Positions 42,702 through 51,948 of a DNA stretch of 64,000 nucleotides are shown one piece after another (the first letter of the stretch is position 1; every line of letters begins with the position of its first letter). Source of the stretch: an uncultured Pelagibacteraceae bacterium. Its GTDB lineage: Bacteria; Pseudomonadota; Alphaproteobacteria; Pelagibacterales; Pelagibacteraceae. The position numbers and the translations under genes are program-made. The notes below the pieces were generated by a model. That model did no database searches. It saw only the letters and a program-made list of their open reading frames with translations, and was not told the origin of the DNA. The stretch is from assembly GCA_902526085.1 (NCBI GenBank), contig CABZJN010000003.1, positions 1-64,000 of the forward strand, read 5' to 3'.

Positions 42702-42777
42702 TCCTCGGTAGCTCAGTTGGTAGAGCAGTTGACTGTTAATCAATTGGTCGCAGGTTCGAGTCCTGCCCGAGGAGCCA
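42702..42777 (+). tRNA. tRNA-Asn (GTT)
   Basis: tcctcgg...ccgagga acceptor pair, gactGTTaatc anticodon loop, ggttcgagtcc T-arm, encoded CCA. Confidence 0.96.
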
Positions 42778-42783
42778 AATCAA

Positions 42784-43155
42784 TTAAACAACTTTAGAAG
42801 TATTTATTTGTGCTATTTGTAAATTTTTTCCAAATTTAATTTTTTGATCCTGAGTTAGTTCTGAATAAACTTTGACTAAAAAATTATAGTTCACATTCAT
42901 GTGTCCCTCTTTTGATCTATCAAGATTGACTAAATATTCCGAAAAATCCTCAAAAAAATAGTTTATTGGAACTTTTAAATAATTTGAAAGTTGTAATAAT
43001 CTTATTGAACTTACACCGTTAGTTCCTTTTTCATACTTTTGGATTTGTTGAAATGTTACGTTTATAGCTTTAGCTACCTTTGTTTGAGTTAAACCTAGCG
43101 CAAGTCTTCTTAATTTAAGTTTATTGCCAAGATGTTTATTAAAATTATCTTCCAT
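42784..43155 (-). CDS. XRE-family helix-turn-helix regulator
   Basis: LGNKLKLRRLALGLTQTKVAKAINVTFQQIQKYEKGTNGVSSIRLLQLSNYLKVPINYFFEDF. Confidence 0.9.
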   Translation of the reverse strand: MEDNFNKHLGNKLKLRRLALGLTQTKVAKAINVTFQQIQKYEKGTNGVSSIRLLQLSNYLKVPINYFFEDFSEYLVNLDRSKEGHMNVNYNFLVKVYSELTQDQKIKFGKNLQIAQINTSKVV

Positions 43156-43300
43156 TTAAGACCCCTCTTTAAATAAAATATTAATTGGAGTTAATCTAAA
43201 TAGAAAACTTAATGCAAGTAAAATAATTTTTAAAAAAAATGGTTTTTTTAACTTATTCTAAACCTGTCAAGTAACTTTTTATGAGATCTTTAGAATTATT

Positions 43301-44035
43301 TTAAAGAATTTGGCTTAAAAAAAGCTTAGTTCTGTCACTCTTTGGGTTAGCGAAGAATTCTTTGGTGACTGCCTTCTCAATTATCATGCCCTCATCCATA
43401 AAAATGACCTCATCAGCAACTTCTTTAGCAAATCCCATCTCATGTGTCACAACAATCATTGTCATTCCACCTTTTGCTAGACTAACCATTGCATCAAGCA
43501 CCTCTTTAATCATTTCTGGATCTAATGCAGACGTTGGTTCATCAAACAACATGATTTTTGGCTGCATGCACAATGCTCTTGCGATTGCACAACGCTGTTG
43601 TTGTCCACCTGAAAGTTGTCCAGGAAATTTGTTTGCTTGATCATCTATCTGAACTTTTTTAAGCTGATCTAAGGCTAGTTCTTTAGCTTCTTTTTTCGGC
43701 ATTTTTTTCACCCATATAGGTGCAAGAGTACAATTATCTAATATTGAAAGATGTGGAAATAAATTAAATTGTTGAAAAACCATTCCAACATCTGCTCTTA
43801 TTTTTTCAATATCTTTAGTTTTTTCTGACAGTTCATTTCCATCAACAATAATATCTCCCTCTTGGTGCTCCTCTAATCTATTGATACATCTAATCAATGT
43901 AGATTTACCCGATCCTGATGGTCCACATACTACAATTTTTTTATTTGCCTCAACCTCAAGATTTATATTTTTTAAAACTTGAAAATCACCGAACCATTTA
44001 TTCATATTTTGAATTTTTATTATTGGGTCAGACAT
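43301..44035 (-). CDS. aapP: general L-amino acid ABC transporter ATP-binding protein
   Basis: [44 protein letters not shown]. Confidence 0.92.
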   Translation of the reverse strand: MSDPIIKIQNMNKWFGDFQVLKNINLEVEANKKIVVCGPSGSGKSTLIRCINRLEEHQEGDIIVDGNELSEKTKDIEKIRADVGMVFQQFNLFPHLSILDNCTLAPIWVKKMPKKEAKELALDQLKKVQIDDQANKFPGQLSGGQQQRCAIARALCMQPKIMLFDEPTSALDPEMIKEVLDAMVSLAKGGMTMIVVTHEMGFAKEVADEVIFMDEGMIIEKAVTKEFFANPKSDRTKLFLSQIL

Positions 44036-44038
44036 TTG

Positions 44039-45310
44039 TTATCTTTCAGTTTTATATTTTGCCTCTAAGTTATAACTATATTTACTCATTGCATAGCATA
44101 TAATCCAGAATACTATTGATGCAAAAATATATCCCTCCATTGCAAAGCCTAGCCATTTTGGATTTGTTTTTGCTAAAGCAAGCATACCTGCTAATTCAGC
44201 TAAACCAACTACAAAGATTAAAGGAGTATCTTTAACTAATGCTAAAAAGGTATTTGCTATTCCCGGAATAACTAATTTTAGAGCTTGAGGTAAAATTACA
44301 AAAATATGCATTTTCCAATAACCCATTCCTAAAGATTTAGCTGCATCGTATTGACCTCTAGGAAGAGATTGTAAACCTCCTCTAATTACTTCTGCACAGT
44401 AAGCGGCCTCAAACAATGTAATTGCTATAATTACTCTTACTAATTTATCCATGAAAAAATCTTCAGGGAGAAACATAGGAAACATTACAGATGACATAAA
44501 TAACACTGTAATCAATGGAACACCTCTCCAAAATTCAATATAACAAATTGATATATATTTTATTACTGGAAGATTAGATCTTCTTCCTAGTGCAAAAATC
44601 ATACCTAGTGGGAAACAGAAAATTAGACAGAAAAATGAAACTATAAAAGTAAGTGACAATCCTCCCCACGCTCCTGTTTCTACCCATTGTAAACCGAATG
44701 ATCCACCAGATATTAAATAGTAAATAACTAAATATGCAATTACTGGATAAATAATAACATAATATAATGCCAAATATTTTTTCAAATTTTCCTTCATGAA
44801 ATATCCAACAAATCCAAGAGCTATAACTAAAATGAATGCAGTATTAATCCTCCAATGAAATTCATTGGGATACATTCCATACATAAATCTTCTGAACCAA
44901 ACTTTAATATATGTCCAGCAAGCACCCGTGCCTGTACAAGCATCTTTTGAGTCGCCTGAAATTGTGGCGTCTAAAATCATCCAACTTAGAGACTGAGGGA
45001 GAGCTTTTATAATTGAAAATAATATCAATAGAGTTAATAAAGCATTAAAATTATTTGTGTTTATATTTTTATTTAATAAATCCAAAGTTTTATTTCCTGA
45101 ATAATCAATTCTCATCATATTTAATCCAATTAATCCTATGATTAGTGGAAATAAAGTAGTTAAGGAGCCGGGTAAAAAAGATGTTAAATTTATTTTTAAA
45201 AAAGCATTTGATATTACATCAATTAAACTTACTAAAACTAAAAAAGATCCAAATATAGAGTAATTTTTAATATTATCTCTGTTAGGTTTTAATAAATTAA
45301 ATGTTTGCAT
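44039..45310 (-). CDS. aapM: general L-amino acid ABC transporter permease
   Basis: YIEFWRGVPLITVLFMSSVMFP, AEVIRGGLQSLPRGQYDAAKSLGMGYW; follows aapQ. Confidence 0.9.
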   Translation of the reverse strand: MQTFNLLKPNRDNIKNYSIFGSFLVLVSLIDVISNAFLKINLTSFLPGSLTTLFPLIIGLIGLNMMRIDYSGNKTLDLLNKNINTNNFNALLTLLILFSIIKALPQSLSWMILDATISGDSKDACTGTGACWTYIKVWFRRFMYGMYPNEFHWRINTAFILVIALGFVGYFMKENLKKYLALYYVIIYPVIAYLVIYYLISGGSFGLQWVETGAWGGLSLTFIVSFFCLIFCFPLGMIFALGRRSNLPVIKYISICYIEFWRGVPLITVLFMSSVMFPMFLPEDFFMDKLVRVIIAITLFEAAYCAEVIRGGLQSLPRGQYDAAKSLGMGYWKMHIFVILPQALKLVIPGIANTFLALVKDTPLIFVVGLAELAGMLALAKTNPKWLGFAMEGYIFASIVFWIICYAMSKYSYNLEAKYKTER

Positions 45311-45313
45311 CGT

Positions 45314-46465
45314 TTACTTTTCTTTAATTTCAATTTTTTTGTTATACCAATTCATTATTGCTGCAATAGTTAAGCTAATAGTTAGATAGGTTAGCATTGT
45401 TATTGAAACAATTTCTATCGCTTTACCTGTTTGCATCAAAGCAGTGCCTGCAAACACAAGTACTAAGTCAGGATAAGCAATAGCAGCTGCTAAAGATGAA
45501 TTTTTAGTTAAATTTAAATATTGGTTTGTTGTAGGTGGTATAATAATTCTTAGTGCTTGGGGCATAATAACTAATTTTAAAACTTGATTAGGCGTTAAAC
45601 CAACAGATGCTGCAGCCTCTTTTTGGCCTTTGGTAACTCCTTCAATACCAGCTCTAACACACTCTGCTACAAAGGTAGAGGTGTATAAAGATAGTGCTAG
45701 AACTAATGCTATTAATTCAGGTGGTAAACTTATTCCACCTTCATAAATATACGAAATCTTTGATAATTTTTTGAGCTCAGGTATTTCAAATTCTAAAGAT
45801 ACTCCACCAAATAAGAATGATAAAAGAGGCAATACAATTAATAGAGCTACTGAATACAGAAGTACAGGAATTTGTTTCCCTTGTGTGTCTCTTAATTTAT
45901 TTGCATAATTCCTTAATACAATGATTGAAATTATTGCTGCAAGACCACAATATAGAAATACACTCAAATTTTGCCATACCATTGCTGGTATGTAATAACC
46001 TTTTACAGTCATATAAGTTACCCCAAACCACGCATTAGCTTTCTCTGGCGTAGGTAATGCTCTAAGAGCTGCGTAATACCAAAAGAAGATTTGTAACAAT
46101 AATGGAATATTTCTAAAAAACTCGACGTACCATGCAGCCGAGTTTTTTATGAGGTAATTTGATGACAATCTTGCTACACCAATTATAACACCTAATATTG
46201 TACAAATAATTATACTTATAAAAGAAACTAGCAAAGTATTTAAAAGTCCAACTAGAAAAGCACGGGCATAGGAATCTGATCCACTATATTCAATTAAAGA
46301 AAACTGGACATCAAATGAAGACTCTTGTGATAAAAATCCAAAACCAAAATCAATACCTCTATTATCCATATTGGTCTGAGCATTCAGGGTTAAAAACCCA
46401 AAAATAAGAACAACAAATAGTATTGCTAAAATCTGAGGTATAAATTTTTTTATAATGTTGTTCAT
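45314..46465 (-). CDS. aapQ: general L-amino acid ABC transporter permease
   Basis: NMDNRGIDFGFGFLSQESSFDV, YVEFFRNIPLLLQIFFWYYAAL, AECVRAGIEGVTKGQKEAAASVG. Confidence 0.92.
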   Translation of the reverse strand: MNNIIKKFIPQILAILFVVLIFGFLTLNAQTNMDNRGIDFGFGFLSQESSFDVQFSLIEYSGSDSYARAFLVGLLNTLLVSFISIIICTILGVIIGVARLSSNYLIKNSAAWYVEFFRNIPLLLQIFFWYYAALRALPTPEKANAWFGVTYMTVKGYYIPAMVWQNLSVFLYCGLAAIISIIVLRNYANKLRDTQGKQIPVLLYSVALLIVLPLLSFLFGGVSLEFEIPELKKLSKISYIYEGGISLPPELIALVLALSLYTSTFVAECVRAGIEGVTKGQKEAAASVGLTPNQVLKLVIMPQALRIIIPPTTNQYLNLTKNSSLAAAIAYPDLVLVFAGTALMQTGKAIEIVSITMLTYLTISLTIAAIMNWYNKKIEIKEK

Positions 46466-46481
46466 TAAAATCTATAATAAA

Positions 46482-46511
46482 AAAAAGGGCTAGATATTTC
46501 TAGCCCTTTTT
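46482..46511 (-). terminator. hairpin terminator/attenuator downstream of aapJ
   Basis: aaaaagggcta-gatatttc-tagcccttttt, between aapJ and aapQ. Confidence 0.8.
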
Positions 46512-46529
46512 GAGTAATTTGAAATAAAA

Positions 46530-47570
46530 TTATCTTGCTGGTGGTACGTATAATATTCCACCTTTAGTCCATAATTCATTTGGACCTCTGTCAGGTAGAA
46601 TTCCAGTGTCTGCTATATTTCTTTTATAGCTTTCGCCGTAATTTCCAACTTGCTTGATAATTCTTAAGTTCCAGTCATTATCTAAACCAAAAGCTGCACC
46701 TAGTTCACCTTCAGCACCAACTAATCTTTTGATGGCTGGATTGTTTGAAGTTTTCATCATATCAGCATTCGATGAGTTAATACCATATTCCTCTGCCTCA
46801 ATCATGGTATTTAGCGACCATCTTACTATATCTTCCCAAACAGAGTCACCTTGACGTACAACTGGTCCTAGTGGTTCTTTTGAAATAGTTTCAGGTAAAA
46901 CTACGTGATCATCTGGAGCTGATAATTTTGTTCTTTGCGCTGCAAGACCAGATTTATCAGTTGTGTATGTATCACATCTGCCTGCATCATAAGCAGCTAC
47001 GACTTCATCTGCTTTTTCAAAAACTACTGGCTCATAAGAAATTCCCCTTGAATCAAAGAAGTCTCTCATATTAAGCTCAGTTGTAGTTCCTAAGTTTGTA
47101 CAAACTGAAGTTCCGTTTTTAAATTCACCCGTAGATGATATTCCTGAACCTTTTCTTACCATGAAACCTTGTCCATCATAAAAGTTTACACCAACAAATG
47201 TTAAACCGATGTCAGCGTCTCTAGAAAGTGTCCAAGTTGTGTTTCTTGATAAAATGTCAATTTCACCTGAAGTAAGTGCAGTAAATCTTTCTTTTGCACT
47301 TAAAGGAGTGAATTTAACTTTAGTTGCATCTCCTAATGTAGCAGCTGCAACAGCTCTACATACGTCAACATCAATTCCTGTCCAATTTCCAGACTCATCA
47401 GCGTTTGAAAATCCAGGTAGACCCTGAGAAACACCACATCTTACAAACCCTCTTTTTTTTGTGTTCTCAAGAGTTTTTGATTTCTTAGCAGCCATTGTTT
47501 CTGTTGAAAATGCAAATAACACAGCAAACATAGTAGCTAAAGAAGTCAATTGTTTTATTATTTTAAACAT
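46530..47570 (-). CDS. aapJ: general L-amino acid-binding periplasmic protein
   Basis: signal peptide, KKRGFVRCGVSQGLPGFSNADESGNWTGIDVDVCRAVAAA. Confidence 0.93.
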   Translation of the reverse strand: MFKIIKQLTSLATMFAVLFAFSTETMAAKKSKTLENTKKRGFVRCGVSQGLPGFSNADESGNWTGIDVDVCRAVAAATLGDATKVKFTPLSAKERFTALTSGEIDILSRNTTWTLSRDADIGLTFVGVNFYDGQGFMVRKGSGISSTGEFKNGTSVCTNLGTTTELNMRDFFDSRGISYEPVVFEKADEVVAAYDAGRCDTYTTDKSGLAAQRTKLSAPDDHVVLPETISKEPLGPVVRQGDSVWEDIVRWSLNTMIEAEEYGINSSNADMMKTSNNPAIKRLVGAEGELGAAFGLDNDWNLRIIKQVGNYGESYKRNIADTGILPDRGPNELWTKGGILYVPPAR

Positions 47571-47700
47571 TATTTTCCTCTTTTTTTTATTTATTTGTTA
47601 ACAAATTATTCAAAAAGTTATTTTTGAATTCTTGAGTAAAGCAGAAAGTATTAAAACCATCAATGGTAAAATAACCTCATCTATATTGACCAATTAAAGG

Positions 47701-47777
47701 TGGCGCGCCCTGGAGGATTCGAACCTCCGACCCTCGGTTTAGAAAACCGATGCTCTATCCAGCTGAGCTAAGGGCGC
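47701..47777 (-). tRNA. tRNA-Arg (TCT)
   Basis: reverse strand gcgccct...agggcgc, ggttttCTaaacc loop with TCT anticodon, ggttcgaatcc T-arm, encoded CCA. Confidence 0.94.
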
Positions 47778-47802
47778 AAGTTCATTACCTTATAATACTA
47801 AT

Positions 47803-49212
47803 TTAATTTTTGAAAAGAAATTTTTTAAATAATATTAGTATCGTTAATAATTCAACTCTTCCTATAATCATGAAAATTATTAAATAAACTTTTGTTAAAA
47901 AAGAAAGATTATAAAAGTCAAAATTAGCAAGTTCAAACATACTAGAATTAACTGTATTCATGATTGTTAATATTGATAATTTAAATGAATTTTCAAATTG
48001 GATATCTGAAAGTGTTAAAAGTAACGTCAATAGTGATAAAGAAATAATAAAAATAATTATCGAAAAAAAATATTTATTTATATCAGATTTTTCGGTGTTT
48101 TCATTTAATAATGATACTTTGTTTGAATAGATTTGATAAGGTTTTGTGTGTGATAGCAGATTGTTCAAAGAAAATTTTAATAAATTTAATATTTTTATAA
48201 CCCTAATGCCTGAACTGGTTGAAAAAAAAGAACCACCAATAACTACCATAATAAAAAAAATAAATAGTAAATTATTTGGAGTATCGTAAAAAGAGATACC
48301 AATGTTAGAAATACTACTTGATATAGCAACTAAAATTGTAGGAAAATTATTACTTGAATTTAAAAAAACGAAAGTAAAAGAAATTAAAATTAACAAATAA
48401 ATTAAAAGATTAAAATCCTCACTCAAAAATTTTATTTTTTTTTTTTTAAAAAAAATAAGGTTATAAGTTAAAAAAAGACTGAAAAATGATAACATCATAG
48501 TAAATGATAAAACAATTTTACTAACATCACTTTCAAACAAATTATCTATTCTATTTACAGGTAAAAACCCACCAGATGATATAATTGATAGCGATAAATT
48601 AAATGCATCAAAAGTTCTTAAATTTATAGTCTTGAATAAAATAAATATTAATAAAGTTAATAAAGAATATATTATAATAATTTTAAGAGATTGATTAAAA
48701 ATTTCATTATTATTAAAGGACAAATATTCAGTGAATGATTGTTTTAAGTTTTTGTCAAAAATATCAATCAACAATAAAATTGAAAAAAGAAAATAAATTC
48801 CCCCTACCCACTGAGAGGTTGATCTCCATAAAATTAGGCTCTCATCTAATTGTTTAATATTTTCAAAAATTGTAAAACCAGTTGAAGTAAAACCAGATAT
48901 CGCCTCAAAATACGAATTTAAAAAAGATATATTCTGAATACTTAGATAGTATGGGATTGATAGAATTAAGGGAAATAAAATGTACCCCAATAATACTGTA
49001 AATATTTTTTCATAAAGAGTAATTTTTTTTGTGTTTGTTCTATTAAAAAATAAAAGTAAACCTCCAACAAAAAAACTAATCAATAACGTATAAATATAGT
49101 TTTCAATATTATAAAAAATATTAAAATAATTTGAATAAATAATATTAAAAAAAGAAAAAATACTTATCAAGAATAAAAAGGAACTTATATAAACTGAACT
49201 AAATTTTGTCAT
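47803..49212 (-). CDS. trkH: Trk/Ktr-type potassium uptake membrane protein
   Basis: FEAISGFTSTGFTIFENI, LWRSTSQWVGGIYFLF, SSGGFLPVN; adjacent to trkA. Confidence 0.88.
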   Translation of the reverse strand: MTKFSSVYISSFLFLISIFSFFNIIYSNYFNIFYNIENYIYTLLISFFVGGLLLFFNRTNTKKITLYEKIFTVLLGYILFPLILSIPYYLSIQNISFLNSYFEAISGFTSTGFTIFENIKQLDESLILWRSTSQWVGGIYFLFSILLLIDIFDKNLKQSFTEYLSFNNNEIFNQSLKIIIIYSLLTLLIFILFKTINLRTFDAFNLSLSIISSGGFLPVNRIDNLFESDVSKIVLSFTMMLSFFSLFLTYNLIFFKKKKIKFLSEDFNLLIYLLILISFTFVFLNSSNNFPTILVAISSSISNIGISFYDTPNNLLFIFFIMVVIGGSFFSTSSGIRVIKILNLLKFSLNNLLSHTKPYQIYSNKVSLLNENTEKSDINKYFFSIIIFIISLSLLTLLLTLSDIQFENSFKLSILTIMNTVNSSMFELANFDFYNLSFLTKVYLIIFMIIGRVELLTILILFKKFLFKN

Positions 49213-49219
49213 ATTAAAA

Positions 49220-50593
49220 TTAGATTGAACTAATTCTAAACATGTTTTCTACAGTAGGTAATTGATCTCTTTTGGATAAAAGAACAACTGTATCGTCTTT
49301 CTGAAAAATATAACTTGAACTTGGAATAATTACATTGCCTCCCCTTAGTATTGCGCCAATTCTTATTTCATCGGGTAAATTTGACTCCTTTAATTGCTTG
49401 TTTATTAATTCTGAAGTCTCAATGATATCTGCCTCTATAACCTCATATTCACCATTCAAAATTGTATAAGCGTTTTCGATAGTTCCTTTATGAACATGTT
49501 TTAAAATGCTGGAAACTGTATTCATTCTTGGATCAATTAAATCATCAATTTTTAAGGATGATTGTAATAGAGAATAGTTGGGTTTATTGATTAGTGCCAT
49601 AGTTCTTTTATCTTTTGAAAATTTTTCAACTAATACACTTACCATTAAATTATCTTCATCATCATTAGTAAGAGCTAAAACAGTTTCAACTTCATCAATA
49701 TTAGCTTCATTTAAAACATCTTCTTCCAAACCGTTTCCATTTATTACAATTGTTTCATTCAGTTCATTTGCTATGTACTCAGCTCTGGACTTATCTTTTT
49801 CAATTATCTTTACTCTTGCAGAGTCAAATGATTGTTCAATATTTTTAGCAAGATTAAAACCAATATTTCCACCACCAATAATTAAAATTTTGTTTGAAAT
49901 TTTTTCATTATGACCAAATACACTTAGAGTTTCTCGCATTTGACTGCTGTTAACTACCACATAAGCTTTATCATTAAGATTAAGTTTATCAGTTTTTTTC
50001 ATTACAACAAATTTATCGTTTCTAATTACACCTAGAATATAGGCATGTAGTTTAGGAAATTTTTTTGTAAGTTCATTTAAATTAATTCCTTTTATTGAAC
50101 ATTTATCATCTATTAAAATTTCTAATAATCTAATTTTATTTTCAGCAAAAGGTACATTGTCTAGAGTACCAGGAGCTTCTAATTTTCGTTGAATCGACTT
50201 TGCAATTTCAATTTCAGGAGAAATAATGTTATCTATTGGTAAATTTTCTCTATTAAAAAGCCCTGAATATTTTGGATCAAGATATTCTTGGAATCTTATA
50301 CGAGCAATTTTCTTTGGAACTTTGAATAAAGAAAAAGCTATTTGGCATATCAACATATTAATTTCATCGTTTCGTGTAACGGCTATAATCATATCTGCAT
50401 CTTTTGTGTTTGCTTTTTCTAATATTGCAGGGGAAGTTGCCTTACCAACAATTGCTTTTACATCCAAAGTTTCGTTAATTTTTTGAATATCATCACTAGA
50501 TTGATCAATCATTGTAATTGAATGATTTTGTTCAATTAACATTTTTGCAATTGTTGACCCTACTCTACCCGCTCCACAAATAATAATATTCAT
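49220..50593 (-). CDS. trkA: Trk system potassium uptake protein TrkA
   Basis: two RCK domains: IIICGAGRVGSTIAKMLIEQNH, KILIIGGGNIGFNLAKNIEQ. Confidence 0.94.
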   Translation of the reverse strand: MNIIICGAGRVGSTIAKMLIEQNHSITMIDQSSDDIQKINETLDVKAIVGKATSPAILEKANTKDADMIIAVTRNDEINMLICQIAFSLFKVPKKIARIRFQEYLDPKYSGLFNRENLPIDNIISPEIEIAKSIQRKLEAPGTLDNVPFAENKIRLLEILIDDKCSIKGINLNELTKKFPKLHAYILGVIRNDKFVVMKKTDKLNLNDKAYVVVNSSQMRETLSVFGHNEKISNKILIIGGGNIGFNLAKNIEQSFDSARVKIIEKDKSRAEYIANELNETIVINGNGLEEDVLNEANIDEVETVLALTNDDEDNLMVSVLVEKFSKDKRTMALINKPNYSLLQSSLKIDDLIDPRMNTVSSILKHVHKGTIENAYTILNGEYEVIEADIIETSELINKQLKESNLPDEIRIGAILRGGNVIIPSSSYIFQKDDTVVLLSKRDQLPTVENMFRISSI

Positions 50594-51948
50594 TAGTTTA
50601 GATCTTTCACTCCAAGTAACCTTAATTTTCTATGTAAGGCTGACCTTTCCATACCTATAAATTTTGCAGTTCTAGAAATGTTTCCACTAAATTTTTTTAA
50701 CTGTGAGACTAAATATTGTTTTTCAAAGCTTTCTCTGGCTTCTTTCAATGGAACAGTAAGAGTTTCGGTTACAGAAAACTCATCCTCAATTGACTTAGAT
50801 AAAGATTCTTTAATTATATTCATTAACCTTTCATTATCATCACCGGGTGATAGTATAGCTATCCTTTCTATTAAATTTCTTAACTCTCTAACATTCCCTG
50901 GCCAATCGTAATTAAGCAAATAATTATTATCAATAATCTTAAATTTTTTAAAATTGTTTGCTACGCAAATATTTTCTATAAAATAATCTATTAATATTGG
51001 AATATCATCAATTCTTTTATTTAAAGGATCTATTTTTATATTGAATACATTTAGTCGATGAAATAGATCTTCTCTAAAGTTACCAAATTTTATTTCTTGT
51101 TGAACGTCTTTGCTATTAGTGCAGATAATTCTAACGTCAACTTTGATATCATGATTGCTATTTATTCTTTTGAACTTTTGGTCAATTACAACTCTTAAAA
51201 TCTTTGATTGTGTTTCAAGTGGTATTTCTGTTACTTCATCAATCAACAGGATACCACCAGATGCTTTCTCAAGAGCACCGTAAAATATTGAACCATCTTT
51301 TTTTTCTTCTCCAAATAATTCTAACTCATACTTTTTTGCATCTAAAAGTGCCCCATTAATGACTACAAATGGACCACCACTCCTCTTTGAGTTTTTATGA
51401 ATTTTTCTTGAAATTAATTCTTTTCCTGATCCAGTAGGTCCACTTATAAATATTCTACTCTCAGATTTTGATAACTTATTTATCTGATCTTGTATTGAGA
51501 GAATATTAGAACTTTTACCAACTAATTCAAAAGTATGAAACAGCTTTGTGGTTAAAGTTTTATTTTCATTTTTTAAATTGTAATTTTCTACAGCTCTGTT
51601 GACAAAATTTAAAAGTCTTTCTTTATCAAATGGCTTTTGAATAAATTCAAATGCACCTGACTTCAAAGAATTGACTGCCATTTCGATGTTAGCATGACCA
51701 GAAATCATTATTACAGGCAGGTCTGCATTTTTCTTCTTTATGTGATTTAATAGAACAATACCATCATTATCACCCTTATCTAACTTGACATCAATGATTG
51801 CTACATCGGGAAGTTTTTTGTCAATTTCGGTCAAAGCTTGATTAAAGTTTGCAGCAACTCTTGTCTTGTAACCATAATCTTTTATCAATTCATCCAGTAT
51901 CAATCGTATATCTGCATTATCATCTATTATTAAAATTTCTGCTGACAT
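50593..51948 (-). CDS. ntrX: nitrogen assimilation response regulator NtrX
   Basis: receiver, sigma-54-interacting AAA+ (ISGPTGSGKELISRKIH, GALEKASGGILLIDEVTEIP) and Fis-type HTH. Confidence 0.93.
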   Translation of the reverse strand: MSAEILIIDDNADIRLILDELIKDYGYKTRVAANFNQALTEIDKKLPDVAIIDVKLDKGDNDGIVLLNHIKKKNADLPVIMISGHANIEMAVNSLKSGAFEFIQKPFDKERLLNFVNRAVENYNLKNENKTLTTKLFHTFELVGKSSNILSIQDQINKLSKSESRIFISGPTGSGKELISRKIHKNSKRSGGPFVVINGALLDAKKYELELFGEEKKDGSIFYGALEKASGGILLIDEVTEIPLETQSKILRVVIDQKFKRINSNHDIKVDVRIICTNSKDVQQEIKFGNFREDLFHRLNVFNIKIDPLNKRIDDIPILIDYFIENICVANNFKKFKIIDNNYLLNYDWPGNVRELRNLIERIAILSPGDDNERLMNIIKESLSKSIEDEFSVTETLTVPLKEARESFEKQYLVSQLKKFSGNISRTAKFIGMERSALHRKLRLLGVKDLN

